Origin: Candidatus Zixiibacteriota bacterium
Lineage (GTDB): Bacteria > Zixibacteria > MSB-5A5 > GN15 > JACZUZ01
Direction of reading: 5' to 3'
Assembly (NCBI GenBank): GCA_024280835.1
Contig: JAJRPJ010000011.1
Span: 62,001-126,000 of the forward strand
DNA length: 64,000 nt
Below the pieces are notes generated by a model. That model was given only the letters and a program-made list of their open reading frames with translations. It made no database searches and was not told the origin of the DNA. Position 1 is the stretch's first letter; each line of letters opens with the position of its first letter. This document shows positions 36,394 to 46,889 of the stretch, one piece after another. The position numbers and the translations under genes are program-made.

Positions 36394-37452
36394 TTAGAAA
36401 CTAAGATTTACCGAAAACCGATGCACCGAGCTGAGTCGGCCGAAACTTGACCAAGCATAGTCTATGCTTAAGTTTGATTGCGATGCAAACGGAGTGTTGA
36501 GTCCCGCCCCAAGAGTTAAGTTTTCCTCATCATAATTGATCTTATATCCTGAACGGAGGAAGAAACGCTCATGAAAACCATATTCCATTCCCAAAGAACC
36601 TTGTTGCACATTGTCATTAGGATGTTTCAACTCGCCTGCAAACGTCAACCGTGAGTTCAGACTCATATTGAAGTCGTAACCTACACCCATTCTAAACGTC
36701 AATGGCAATTGTCCAGATTCAACATTTAGCTGACCATCGGCAGCTGGATTGCTATTGCTATTGGAATCAGCTGGAATAGGAACATTAAGGTTCTGTCCGC
36801 TGAATTTGAGATCGCTACCCAAATTAGAAATGCTCATCCCCAAACGTAATGAACGCAAACCTGTGTAGAGCATGGTTCCGACATCAAAGGCAACCGCAGA
36901 AGCTCTTTCGGTAAAGATTGTTTCGGATATGTATTTGACACTTCCACCAAACGAAAACCGTGGTGTCAACTCACGCGCAAATGCCGCAGTCACAGCATAT
37001 GACGAACCATCATAAAACAGACCGTTGCCATCCTGCTGCTGTACTGTCGTCACCTCCATAGAAGGCACATTGAGCGCGGTAACTCCGACAGCCAAAACTC
37101 CCATACCCTCTATACGTGTCGCATAAACTCCATAGCTAATTCCAATATCGAGAATCCAATCACTATAGGCCATCGCGATTTGCTGTCCTTCGACTTCGCT
37201 CAACGCCGCAGGATTCCAAAAAATTGAGAAAGCATCGCCTGTGCTGGCCACTGCCGCTTCACCCATAGCCAGATAGCGAGAACCAACTCCAATCTTAAGG
37301 AATTCGCCACTAGTCGTGCCTGTCTTGGTGAACGTTTGCGCCTGAACAATCTCGGGCGCTGATATCAATAACACCTGCGCAGAGACAGCCAACGCCATCA
37401 CCAATCGAATCACGGCTGTAGACCTATTCTGTAAACTCTTAGATACTCGCAT
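36394..37452 (-). CDS. PorV/UPF0164-family outer-membrane protein, second copy
   Basis: About 352 residues from ATG 37452, chosen for GAGAAGG 9 bases upstream; a TTG six codons earlier overlaps the previous stop. Signal peptide MALAVSAQVLLISAPEIVQA, then the family signature GVGSRYLAMGEAAVASTGD followed by FWNPAAL. The remainder is a beta-barrel ending in NLSF. Members assist type IX cargo or are related barrels of unknown role. It is the last gene after a TonB receptor and a cargo-like exported protein carrying a C-terminal sorting domain, which fits a link to surface export (inference). Confidence 0.88.
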   Translation of the reverse strand: MRVSKSLQNRSTAVIRLVMALAVSAQVLLISAPEIVQAQTFTKTGTTSGEFLKIGVGSRYLAMGEAAVASTGDAFSIFWNPAALSEVEGQQIAMAYSDWILDIGISYGVYATRIEGMGVLAVGVTALNVPSMEVTTVQQQDGNGLFYDGSSYAVTAAFARELTPRFSFGGSVKYISETIFTERASAVAFDVGTMLYTGLRSLRLGMSISNLGSDLKFSGQNLNVPIPADSNSNSNPAADGQLNVESGQLPLTFRMGVGYDFNMSLNSRLTFAGELKHPNDNVQQGSLGMEYGFHERFFLRSGYKINYDEENLTLGAGLNTPFASQSNLSIDYAWSSFGRLSSVHRFSVNLSF

Positions 37453-37466
37453 TACATAACACCTTC

Positions 37467-40271
37467 TCAATTTATGACCGCAAAGCGGCCAACAAATTCA
37501 CCAGCATTCGAATCGACATGATAGAAATAGATTCCAGACGCCACCTGCTGTCCATTGAGCGAGAGCAAATCCCAAGACTGATCTCCACCGCCGGAATCGT
37601 GCTCAATAATCTTCACCAAATCTCCAGAGAGCGTATAAACACGAATTGTGCATATCTCTGGAAGGTGAGTAAAATTCAGTTTTGTAGGAGCGCTATTGTT
37701 TTCCCAGCCAGCGCGCGCAAAATAAGGATTCGGAACAACTTTTACATTCTTCAATTGACCTGTAGCCAAAGACAGGTTCACACCATCAGGTGAGAAATAG
37801 AACTCATCGTCTGGACCATTGAGCGGAGCGCCACTAATACGGTAAACATCACCAGGCTGTGCGCTGTTTGCCGAAGTGTCGAAGCGGAACATCCATGTAT
37901 GATAAGTTGGGAATGCTTCAGGATGCGCGACGACATCATAAGGGATATTAAGAATATCAATAAAGTCCCCATCAAGGGCGTCATAAACACCATTGCCAGC
38001 AAAATCGAATATCTCAACAAAACACTGTTGATTGGTAGTCATATTCCAAACTTCAAACGGCACACTAACAGGTGTCACATCATCCAGCGCATCTGTAGCG
38101 AAATTACTAGTCCCTGTAAATCGTATTTCATAATCCATTCGGAAGTGCATATTACCACCCAACCAAGAAGCTGGGAATCCGAAAGCATCAACAACAGTCG
38201 TACCCAAGAAGACATCCATACTCAAAGTAGTGTCTCCAGCTGTCGCAAAACCTGTCTGCGTCATCTGCGCCGGTGTCATTTCACCATCAAAAACAGCAAC
38301 TTGAATTCCATTGGCAATCGGGAAGAATGAAACAAGTGAATCTGCGTCAGCTTGATTCATCGAGATAAACTGAGTCGTCTGGTCCGCCAAAAGTGTATCA
38401 CCAGTAGTAGTGTCTATCAGTGACCAATATGTGGCAAAATCATCTTCGGTAAAAACAACCTTATGAGGATTTGTACCGGCCTGTTCTGGATCCAAAACTA
38501 TTGGCCAAATTGAACCAGCCGAAGAGTCCGCTGGAGCATTTCGACTAACTGTGCTCTGGGCGCTAACATATCCCGCCGCATTGGTATTAGGAATCGTTCG
38601 AACTACATTGGCGTCATTACCTGGTGTTCCAAATGCGTTCTGCAATGGGTCAACTGGAACTGAAGTATCACCAGAGTCAAAAGCCGCTAGGCAATACCAA
38701 TACTCAAATCCATTGACAACATCTGTATCAACAAAAGAGTGAGCCACAGGATCACCAGCCGAATTAACTCGGAACGTTGCTATCGTCTCATATTCGATTG
38801 ATTGGCATGATGTCGCACCATCGCGGTCCTCATCGCCCCAAGTCAGGCCAAGATTTGTGCTACGGTAGAGTTTGTAACCTTGAAAGTCCTGCTGACCACT
38901 AAGAGGATCAACAAAAGTCTCCGCGACGTTATCCCAACTCAAAACGGTCTGGTTAGCGCCAGGTGTCACCTTCAATGTCGGTGTCGGTGGCGGCTCTGGG
39001 CCAACAAAATAACTGTCAAATAGTGATTGTGCCAAATCGGCATTATTGCGGAACTCAGCTTCATCAGCCCCAGCTATGATCGCATAGACAACACGTATAG
39101 TCTTACCCGCTGGCATATCAATTCCGTTGGTGCACATGATGTAGAACTGATCATCAGGAGCTAAGGGTGTATCGAATTGCTGCTTGTCGATCCATTCATA
39201 GCGCCCCGCATCCTGGCTAGGAGTGTTTGGGAGATTGTCCCAAAGTCCAGTCCGTAGTGCGCTCATACCCAAATCATCAGGAGTCTGCAAATACTTCGTA
39301 CCCATATAGCCAGTCTTTGAATTCCAACCAGCGTCAAATCCTGTAACATCATAAGTCCAAGCAAGATTGCGGGTTGTGTCATAGTCGACTACATCATTCA
39401 AACGCCCGTTTTCATTGGTCGGAGGATGAAAACCACCCACGTCCCAATCACAGTAGACACCAAAGGCAAAATTTGAGTAGTCCGTGGTTGAAGTATTCTC
39501 AATCTCCAACACTACAAACATGAAGTTCTCGTTATAGCAAAAGTTCCATTGATAAATAGTCTGTGTCATCTCAAGGCCAAGAGCATTGAATCCTCTCGCT
39601 CCATCATTGAATCGATAATGAGATTCCTGAATTGCTACAGGACCAGCAGGACCAAATGTAGAGTCACTAGCAGAGTAGACCTGATCATAAACCCAAGCTG
39701 AGCTATCATTGTTCCAAACACGCCAACCAAGCGCAGCGCTCCCGCGGCCAGTTCCAACTGTGTCATTTGGATCATAGTTGTAGGATGTCGAATCAGTTGA
39801 AAACAAGATGTCATAAGCATTCGCCCCAGTGGCAAATGATGCTATCGGCTGAAAATCATCTTGCGTATTAGAGACTATCGTATCGCCAGAAGCTGTTACA
39901 GCTCCCATCCAATATTTTATTTCAGCCAAATAACTATGTTGTGAGTTCCGTGGCCATTCGCAGGACGGAAAATCTTCATCGGAGATGAAACTATAGCCAC
40001 CAATCAGTCCCCAGTTATCAACTGTCGTAGCGATATTCCCTTTTTCGTGAACCACCTGCTTTACAAGCGACGGCAATACCAACTGCGGAGGTGACAATTC
40101 ACCACCTTCAACTTGTTTACTGCCCTGATTCGGAGCCTTGGCGTTTACTGAATGCACTCCCGAGATTAGAATTGTTCCAAGCCCAATAACCAACAAGCGT
40201 ACGAGTGGTATTCCGTAAGATGTGTGTGCTTTCTGGCACATAGCTTTTTTATACATAGCTTTCTGATACAT
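37467..40271 (-). CDS. Large exported protein with type IX / FlgD-like sorting domain
   Basis: About 934 residues from ATG 40271, with GAGGAGAAG upstream. The first residues come from a triple 15-bp repeat (MYQKA, MYKKA, MCQKA) before a signal peptide (LLVIGLGTILISGVHSVNA). The body shows an FN3-like segment (TPTLKVTPGANQTVLSWDN), and the C-terminal ~100 residues hold VVPNPYFARAGWENN and VASGIYFYHVDSN, the sorting domain pattern. No catalytic motif was recognised. It lies between a TonB receptor and a PorV-like gene. The gap to PorV is 14 bases, so the three are one operon. Similar in design to the 14.4-17.1 kb protein. Confidence 0.82.
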   Translation of the reverse strand: MYQKAMYKKAMCQKAHTSYGIPLVRLLVIGLGTILISGVHSVNAKAPNQGSKQVEGGELSPPQLVLPSLVKQVVHEKGNIATTVDNWGLIGGYSFISDEDFPSCEWPRNSQHSYLAEIKYWMGAVTASGDTIVSNTQDDFQPIASFATGANAYDILFSTDSTSYNYDPNDTVGTGRGSAALGWRVWNNDSSAWVYDQVYSASDSTFGPAGPVAIQESHYRFNDGARGFNALGLEMTQTIYQWNFCYNENFMFVVLEIENTSTTDYSNFAFGVYCDWDVGGFHPPTNENGRLNDVVDYDTTRNLAWTYDVTGFDAGWNSKTGYMGTKYLQTPDDLGMSALRTGLWDNLPNTPSQDAGRYEWIDKQQFDTPLAPDDQFYIMCTNGIDMPAGKTIRVVYAIIAGADEAEFRNNADLAQSLFDSYFVGPEPPPTPTLKVTPGANQTVLSWDNVAETFVDPLSGQQDFQGYKLYRSTNLGLTWGDEDRDGATSCQSIEYETIATFRVNSAGDPVAHSFVDTDVVNGFEYWYCLAAFDSGDTSVPVDPLQNAFGTPGNDANVVRTIPNTNAAGYVSAQSTVSRNAPADSSAGSIWPIVLDPEQAGTNPHKVVFTEDDFATYWSLIDTTTGDTLLADQTTQFISMNQADADSLVSFFPIANGIQVAVFDGEMTPAQMTQTGFATAGDTTLSMDVFLGTTVVDAFGFPASWLGGNMHFRMDYEIRFTGTSNFATDALDDVTPVSVPFEVWNMTTNQQCFVEIFDFAGNGVYDALDGDFIDILNIPYDVVAHPEAFPTYHTWMFRFDTSANSAQPGDVYRISGAPLNGPDDEFYFSPDGVNLSLATGQLKNVKVVPNPYFARAGWENNSAPTKLNFTHLPEICTIRVYTLSGDLVKIIEHDSGGGDQSWDLLSLNGQQVASGIYFYHVDSNAGEFVGRFAVIN
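40227..40271 (-). repeat. Triple 15-bp repeat at the start codon of an exported protein gene
   Basis: On the minus strand three adjacent units (ATGTATCAGAAAGCT, ATGTATAAAAAAGCT, ATGTGCCAGAAAGCA) each begin with an in-frame ATG. The copies provide three possible starts, but only the first is preceded by a good GAGGAG site. Confidence 0.85.
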
Positions 40272-40333
40272 AATCAACTTCTTCTCCTCGGCTCTCCTGA
40301 ATCAGAGCATCTTGCTCTCTCAAAAACCCACCA

Positions 40334-43087
40334 TTAAAAACTAAACTGTAGTCCTGTACGGATAGTGCGTGGCGCCCCATAATTCTGTGGATCTTTTGCA
40401 ATAAGACTATGCAGTCTTCTAGTTTCTTCAGGTGACACAAGTCCACCGTCTGTAACATCGCGGCCATCATCATTCGGCAACCCAGTAAAGGAATACACAT
40501 TGACCACATTACGTCTGTTAAAGAGATTCTCAATCTCTACAAATACAGACAGAACTTTCTTCGATCCGCCAATATTGAAATCGCGATTGAATCGGGCATC
40601 GACAGTGTAATTCGTTGGCATTCTAAACGAATTTATGCCACCTAAACGCTGCAATGACTTTGAATCGATTTTGGAAAATGGCAAGCCAGAACCGTAACGG
40701 AACACATAGTTCATACCCCAAACGCCAGAAGCTGGCAAGATTCCAAACAGTTTCCCGCTCCAATCCGAGGAGCTTCGCATATCAATATTGAAAGTCAGCG
40801 TATGACGTTGATCAAAATCAAGCGGATAACTGGTCACTGGAAGTGTCTCACCTGGTTCTGTAATGACATTGTAATAAGCAAACAATTCTTCCGGAGAATT
40901 ACCGCGAGCAATCATGTAACTGTAGCTCAGAGTTCCATAGAAGAAGTTCGTACGGCGCTTTGAAAGAGTCACATTGAGACCCTTCACTGAACTATAATCT
41001 TCATTGGTAAATTCAGTAACAATCATATTCGGATTAGGATTGCTGGCCGTCACATCCCTAAGCGCCAGCCGTGTGGACACTAAGTTTTCAATATCCTTGA
41101 AGTAGGCCGCGACATTCAATGTTACGTTCTGAGAAAGAGCGTGATCCAGACCTATTTCATAGGCGATTGTCTTCTCTGGCTTCAAGTCAGGGTTACCAAT
41201 AAGCGGAAAACCACTGTTAAGTTCACCTTCAAGATTTGTGAACAGCGCCCAAGTTTTCGGGGGCTGGAAAAAATAGCCATAATTGAAACGCAATATTGTG
41301 TTCTCAGCGACAGGATGCGAGACACCGATTCGTGGAGACAACTGAGTCTTAGCTGTAGACGTCCGTGTGTCTCTATTAAACGGATTCAGTGGATCCGAGA
41401 GATAAGCAACTCGACTAGAAAAATAGTCAAAGCGCAAACCAGCATTTACAATAATGTCTTTGTACTCTAGCTTGTGCTGAGCATAAGCATAGTTATAAGA
41501 TGGGAAATAGTTGTACTTTTCGCCGAATGGAGTAGCATTATAGAATTGCTTCTCGTCCCAGAGAACGTCATACTTTCTAATCTCGCCACCAATTTTCAAT
41601 TGGTTACGCTTGTCAAGTTGCTTCGTGATACTCGCTGACGCCGAGTTATAACTCGTTGAACGGAAAGAATATCGCGGATTGAAATCATTACCTGTTGTAT
41701 AGCCAGTGTACCCAAATTCAGCCGCTATGTTGTAATTATCAACATGCAACGTGCCATTGGCTGGATCATACTTTCCAGTAGAATCTTCAACATAACCAGG
41801 CCAATCCTTCCAATAGACATTAAATAGTCCAGAAGGAGCACGCTTCAACTGTGTTCTATAATGGCTTATGTTCGCCTGGAAGAATGTATTTTCATTTTGT
41901 GCATAGTTTGCTCGCACTGTTAGCATGTCTGCTTGACGACGAATTTTCCCGAGTCCATCAAGATTGAAATCGTAAGAAATACCATTTACATCCAAATGAT
42001 CGTATTCATCCTGCTCAGCTAAATAGTAGGTGCCTGTAGCCGTCAGTTTGAGATTCGCTACAGGACGCATGGTTAGCTTGCCCGTTGCTGTCCGAGACTC
42101 TAAGAAATTGTGCGGCAAGTAGCCCGCATCGCGAAGTCCTTCAGCTGCGATAAAGAATGTCGTGTTTTCCATCCCAAAAATATTGAGCGGACCTGAAAAA
42201 TTAGCGCTTAACGCCTGATTGTCGCTGCGCTGTAATTCCTCAATGTCGCCCGTAAGAGGATTGTATGTCTGCGTGGAGCCATCATATAGCTTGATAGAAC
42301 CTGCGTAGAAAGAGCGTCCTTCGCGAGTCACTGCATTGACAATACCAGAGCTGGCTTCACCATACTCTGCAGGATACCCACCACTCGTAAGATTGATCTC
42401 CTCAAGGAAGTCAGGTACAATACGAATACCCAAACCACGGGTCACAGGGTCAGTCACCATAACTCCGTCATATATGTATGACACCGAACCCGAGCGACCA
42501 CCGCGGACATGCATGCCACCGTCACGGCCTCGAATGGTACCTGAGACATTCAATAGTACATCAGCAACCGAAATAGAATTCGGCAGATAGTGCATCTGCT
42601 CCGCTGTTACTATATAACGTGTGCCTGTCAAATCTTTTTGGATTAATGGCCTCTCGGCGGTAACGATAATCGGCTCGCTGATTTCGGTCGTACGCTGTCC
42701 GATTTCAAAATCAACTGGCGTCGTCAAATCAAGCAAAACTCGCGCGTCTTCTTTAGTTACAGATTCATAACCAAGAGAAGATACACGAATAGTAAAACTT
42801 CCCGCAGGCACCTGAAGGATATAGTACTCGCCATCCTCGTCGGTGATTGCTGAGTAAGGCGTACCTAGGACTTCAACATGTGCTCCACTTATGGGCTCAT
42901 CTGTTTCACTATCAACAACCTCGCCAGCAATCTTGCCTGTCAAGGCCGCCTGAACATTCGAGACACCTAAAGTGAAGATCAAAGCTCCAAAGATTGCCAA
43001 ACGCAATAACGTCCCCACGCCAGAGAACCTCTTAGAGGAAATTGACCCAACAGGCATAGGGTTGAATGATGTCGATATGTATTTCAT
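40334..43087 (-). CDS. TonB-dependent receptor
   Basis: 917 residues from ATG 43087 (a GTG at 43105 is in frame; AGGA lies 11 bases upstream of the ATG). A signal-like hydrophobic segment (LAIFGALIFTLGVSNVQA) is followed by a carboxypeptidase-regulatory-like domain (GEVVDSETDEPISGAHVEV), a plug domain with GMHVRGGRSGSVSYIYDG, and a beta-barrel ending in a typical C-terminal QFSF. First gene of a TonB > exported protein > PorV operon, comparable to the 0.5-8 kb operon. Unlike that receptor, it has no block of DxNxNG repeats. Ligand unknown. Confidence 0.93.
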   Translation of the reverse strand: MKYISTSFNPMPVGSISSKRFSGVGTLLRLAIFGALIFTLGVSNVQAALTGKIAGEVVDSETDEPISGAHVEVLGTPYSAITDEDGEYYILQVPAGSFTIRVSSLGYESVTKEDARVLLDLTTPVDFEIGQRTTEISEPIIVTAERPLIQKDLTGTRYIVTAEQMHYLPNSISVADVLLNVSGTIRGRDGGMHVRGGRSGSVSYIYDGVMVTDPVTRGLGIRIVPDFLEEINLTSGGYPAEYGEASSGIVNAVTREGRSFYAGSIKLYDGSTQTYNPLTGDIEELQRSDNQALSANFSGPLNIFGMENTTFFIAAEGLRDAGYLPHNFLESRTATGKLTMRPVANLKLTATGTYYLAEQDEYDHLDVNGISYDFNLDGLGKIRRQADMLTVRANYAQNENTFFQANISHYRTQLKRAPSGLFNVYWKDWPGYVEDSTGKYDPANGTLHVDNYNIAAEFGYTGYTTGNDFNPRYSFRSTSYNSASASITKQLDKRNQLKIGGEIRKYDVLWDEKQFYNATPFGEKYNYFPSYNYAYAQHKLEYKDIIVNAGLRFDYFSSRVAYLSDPLNPFNRDTRTSTAKTQLSPRIGVSHPVAENTILRFNYGYFFQPPKTWALFTNLEGELNSGFPLIGNPDLKPEKTIAYEIGLDHALSQNVTLNVAAYFKDIENLVSTRLALRDVTASNPNPNMIVTEFTNEDYSSVKGLNVTLSKRRTNFFYGTLSYSYMIARGNSPEELFAYYNVITEPGETLPVTSYPLDFDQRHTLTFNIDMRSSSDWSGKLFGILPASGVWGMNYVFRYGSGLPFSKIDSKSLQRLGGINSFRMPTNYTVDARFNRDFNIGGSKKVLSVFVEIENLFNRRNVVNVYSFTGLPNDDGRDVTDGGLVSPEETRRLHSLIAKDPQNYGAPRTIRTGLQFSF

Positions 43088-43991
43088 TGTGCTATTATTC
43101 CTCACAGTCGCCGTTCAGCATGCTCAGCGCTATTGAATACTCTCACTTAACAATGACTATCGCATGACAAACCGTCACACTAACTCTGCATCTCTTCAAT
43201 ATATTTATATCGTAATTCAATAATTCTAATCCTATTCACACAAGACAATTGGCAACCAGCGCACAATTGACGCCCAATAATTCAATTGCCTCTCAGGCGT
43301 TCGCTCGGATGAGCTGAGCCAGCAACAAAATGCACGGCATGTACATATCATATTATGTCGGCCGCCCGCGAAACTCCTTAACCCTTATTTGAGTCAATCA
43401 ACTATTAGAACCTCAAACAACACTATCTAATTCTTCATCCTAGCGGACTGTACATAGAGCCTCAACAGACACGACATTTATTCTCCCACTTGAACACGGC
43501 TCAAGTGATTCAGGGACTTTGTTTCTATTCAAAACAGTCACAGTCCCAAGCGCTGTTTCAATTCCACATCAAACCGAACAAGTGACTTTCTATCATCTTC
43601 CAATTGTAATATTGTTTCATGACGCAACTATTCGCATCACAACTAACACCATTGTGCCGATTAAAATCACAACCAAAACCCGACAACTCTATATCGCTCA
43701 AGCATAACCACCCTAACTCCGATACAATCAACATGTAGCCAAGCCACATCTCAGCCATAGCTAACATCTTGCCGAAAACGCGCTGACAGACATATGGCGC
43801 AATGTGGTTCAGCTTTGTGGTTCAGTTTTACTAAGATTAACTAATGGGATTCCAAGTCGACGATTCACATTTGCAGCGGAGTTGGGTATTAAAGTAGCAC
43901 AGGACACAGTATTATTTACACATCGTTCTATGTGACTACTCCGTGCCATCTCAAATTGAACCCAGTGACTTTATGAGTAGGATAAGTTTTC
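43088..43991. other. Divergent intergenic region, about 900 bases
   Basis: Upstream of both the TonB receptor (leftward) and the substrate-binding protein (rightward), so control regions of both lie here. It is AT-rich. A 13-bp tandem duplication is noted at 43803. No gene, tRNA or confident promoter was found. The length is notable in an otherwise tightly packed window. Confidence 0.45.
43803..43828. repeat. 13-bp tandem duplication
   Basis: Two adjacent copies, TGTGGTTCAGCTT and TGTGGTTCAGTTT, differ at one position. They lie ~165 bases before the binding-protein gene and could be a duplicated operator or a chance repeat. Confidence 0.5.
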
Positions 43992-45032
43992 TTGAGCGAA
44001 TTCAACAAACATAAAGCAGAGACCACTTCGCTTATCAGGATTCGCCCACTACTTCATCTGTGGATTGCCGCATTCCTGTCAACAGTAACTCTCATGCTTG
44101 CCCTATCGGGTCCGTTTGCAACGCTAGCGCTAGCAGATGAAGGCCGAGTTGTAGTTGTTCGTCAACGAGACGACAAGAACTCAAAGAGACTCATCAGGGG
44201 CATCAAATCAGTATTCAAACGTTCGGGACAATCAGCAACACTAGAAGTCATAACTGTCTCTGACATTCAACCCGATACAAAGACATTACTAGACTCACTC
44301 CATAAATTGAACCCTTCAATAATTGTGCCGCTAGGCAGCCATATCACCAGGATTCTCTCTGATTCTATTAGCTCTATTCCAATCGTCTTTGGAGCCGTCC
44401 TGCAACCCAAAGCCAGTGGATTCATTAGAGACAAGAAACACCCAAAGAAACAAGCAACTGGGGCATCACTCGATATCCCCCCTGCTCTTCAATTCAAATA
44501 TTTCAAACGCATATTTCCAAAACTAAGAGAATTGGGAGTCATTTATTCAGATGAAACTGCTAATATAATACCACATGCAAAAATTGTTGCCGAAGCCAGT
44601 GGAATTATCTTACATGCCGTGAAAATCGAAGCGCACTCAGGACGCAGTAGTGGCCGAGAGGTCAAGAAAGCGCTGGATAGTCTGCTACCAATTGTCGATG
44701 GACTCTGGTCACTGGCGGACCCTTCCGTCTTCTCACCGATTTCAACCAAACTAGTCATCAAGAGAACTTTGAAGCAAAAAATCCCATTCATGGGATTCTC
44801 TTCGACTATTGTCGCCTCAGGGGCTCTGTTTGCTCTCGACTTTGACTACAAAGACATCGGCCGACAAGTTGGAGAACTCAGTAACAAAATATTGTCTGGC
44901 GCGGATCCAAACGATCTGCCTGTAACAACACCCGATATTGTTTGGTTTCATTACAATGAAAACACATCAGTCCATGTCGCAATTGTAATTCCTGAAGAAT
45001 TGCGCGCTGTCGCCAAGGAGGTCTACAAGTGA
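43992..45032 (+). CDS. ABC-type substrate-binding protein (PF04392-like)
   Basis: 346 residues from a TTG with TAGGATAAG upstream. Signal segment near residues 24-48 (LWIAAFLSTVTLMLALSG...). The mature part is a two-lobed periplasmic-binding fold resembling the ABC_sub_bind family: PSIIVPLGSHITRIL, IPIVFGAVLQP, LRELGVIYSDET and VDGLWSLADPSVFSP. In other bacteria such proteins serve ABC importers of amino-acid-like ligands. Here no permease or ATPase gene is near. The gene instead overlaps by 4 bases a membrane sensor kinase gene, so it probably acts as the kinase's ligand-sensing partner (inference). Confidence 0.82.
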   Translation: MSEFNKHKAETTSLIRIRPLLHLWIAAFLSTVTLMLALSGPFATLALADEGRVVVVRQRDDKNSKRLIRGIKSVFKRSGQSATLEVITVSDIQPDTKTLLDSLHKLNPSIIVPLGSHITRILSDSISSIPIVFGAVLQPKASGFIRDKKHPKKQATGASLDIPPALQFKYFKRIFPKLRELGVIYSDETANIIPHAKIVAEASGIILHAVKIEAHSGRSSGREVKKALDSLLPIVDGLWSLADPSVFSPISTKLVIKRTLKQKIPFMGFSSTIVASGALFALDFDYKDIGRQVGELSNKILSGADPNDLPVTTPDIVWFHYNENTSVHVAIVIPEELRAVAKEVYK

Positions 45033-46729
45033 GCATACGCGAACTTAACAACCTACTTGGACTGCGCGGCCAATTCCTACTTCTAGTTTCTGCCGTAGTC
45101 ATCGGTAGCTCAACTATAATCGGAGTCTATCTCACCGACAAGATTGAGAGAGTCTCTCAAGAGGAAGTTATTACACGCAGCAAACAACTCGTCTCGAGTC
45201 TCGCTTACAACTCGGAATTCAGCGTATTAGTTGGAGCCGACGAAGACTTAGAGAAACTAGCTCTGGGAGCTTTCCGAGATTCTTTGGTTGTCTATGTTCG
45301 TATGTACGATCAGGACTGTAATTTGCTCTATGAGCAAGTTCGCGATTCTTACAAAGCTCTCGCTAGTGAGCTCTCACCGCAAAACGTTGGACTGCAAGGA
45401 CTAATTCCCCACTGCAACTCAATTGACCTACCGAAGGAAAGTCTAACTGGCTCATTTACTACCGAGCCAATAGAAGATCCACACGGACTGAGCTACATTC
45501 ATCTAGCATCCATCATAATGACATGGGAAAGTGACGTCGAGCGCGAACGTTTGGGGTCATTGGAAACTGGTGCAAGTAGCATTGATCACGGTTCATGGGT
45601 AGAGCTGGGACATGTGCAAATAGGCGTGGACCTTGGACCAATGAACAAGTCAATTCGTGAAACAAGACTAACTATCATCGGCCTGACTCTATTCACTATC
45701 ATATTGGCGCTTGTAGTGACAGCTTGGTTCTTGGGTATGATTATCAAACCGATTAAGTCTCTGGCTATCGTGACCGAGGAAATCTCTCAAGGTCATTTGG
45801 CAACGCGCATTGAGATTGGCCGACGTGACGAAATTGGACAACTAGCCACATCCTTCGAGCGGATGGTCGATTCGCTAATAAAATCTAGGCGTGAAGTGGA
45901 GAACTATCAAGCAACTCTTGAAGACAAGATTAGAGAGCGCACCTGTGAACTCGAAGACGCCCAAAACCAACTAGTCCAATCCGAAAAAATGGGTGCAATC
46001 GGCCAACTAGCCGCAGGTGTCGCCCATGAGTTAAACAATCCATTGGCTGGAATTCTTGGGTATTCTCAATTCGCTTTGGAAAAGTTAAGTAATCGTACAG
46101 CAGAAACTATCACGGAAAAAGACATTGCCTCATTCAACAGATACCTTGGCGATATTGAAAACCAAGCTCGTCGCTGTAAGACAATTGTCCAGAATCTGCT
46201 CAAATTCTCTCGCTCGTCACAAGATAGTGATGCCACTGAATTCGACCTTGGAGCAGCCCTAATTGAAACAGTTGAGCTTCTTAGACATCAACTCGAGATG
46301 CAACAAATACAAGTTGTCACCAAAATCACTGCCTCATCACCGGAGATTCGCGGTAATGCTGGCAAAATTCAACAGGTTGTCACTAATCTAATTATCAATG
46401 CCATGCACGCTACCCCACAAGGCGGGACAATTACTATTGGCCTACGTCATTCGCCAACTCTTGGAGAATTTGATGGCGCTGTTGAAATATTTGTCTCTGA
46501 CACAGGTGAAGGTATTCCGAATGAGATAATAGGAAAAATCTTTGAGCCATTCTTCACTACCAAAGCCGTCGGCAAAGGTACTGGCCTAGGGCTGTCTGTT
46601 AGCTACGGAATAATCCAAGATCATGGTGGTGAGATCAAGGTGACCTCAGAGATTGGAGCGGGAACAACATTTGTAATAATTTTACCACTCCAGAGTAAGC
46701 AAGATTCTGCCGATATACCACAGGAATAG
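45029..46729 (+). CDS. Membrane sensor histidine kinase with HAMP domain
   Basis: 566 residues from a GTG overlapping the previous stop (GTGA). Transmembrane helix ~14-36, an extracytoplasmic domain of ~170 residues, second helix ~213-237, a HAMP linker ([18 protein letters not shown]), a coiled coil, HisKA with phospho-acceptor H333 in [11 protein letters not shown], and a HATPase domain with N, G1 (DTGEGI) and G2 (GTGLGLS) boxes. Translational coupling to the binding protein suggests co-sensing. It has no receiver of its own, and two free receivers follow downstream. Confidence 0.93.
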   Translation: MSIRELNNLLGLRGQFLLLVSAVVIGSSTIIGVYLTDKIERVSQEEVITRSKQLVSSLAYNSEFSVLVGADEDLEKLALGAFRDSLVVYVRMYDQDCNLLYEQVRDSYKALASELSPQNVGLQGLIPHCNSIDLPKESLTGSFTTEPIEDPHGLSYIHLASIIMTWESDVERERLGSLETGASSIDHGSWVELGHVQIGVDLGPMNKSIRETRLTIIGLTLFTIILALVVTAWFLGMIIKPIKSLAIVTEEISQGHLATRIEIGRRDEIGQLATSFERMVDSLIKSRREVENYQATLEDKIRERTCELEDAQNQLVQSEKMGAIGQLAAGVAHELNNPLAGILGYSQFALEKLSNRTAETITEKDIASFNRYLGDIENQARRCKTIVQNLLKFSRSSQDSDATEFDLGAALIETVELLRHQLEMQQIQVVTKITASSPEIRGNAGKIQQVVTNLIINAMHATPQGGTITIGLRHSPTLGEFDGAVEIFVSDTGEGIPNEIIGKIFEPFFTTKAVGKGTGLGLSVSYGIIQDHGGEIKVTSEIGAGTTFVIILPLQSKQDSADIPQE

Positions 46730-46889
46730 ATTTGGTCCCTGAAAGTCAAGAAATTATCGGCTTTTGAAGGTAATGATTTAGAGTAATGTCTTGAAGTAAT
46801 GTAAGGACTAGTACAAACACTGTAGCCATTTCGCGACACAACTGGAACTATCAAGATTAATCGCAGCTAACACTATACGGGTAAAAGCC

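Noticed and set aside
37899-38330. 143-codon plus-strand open frame inside the exported protein gene
   Set aside because: Antisense shadow without start signals or homology features.
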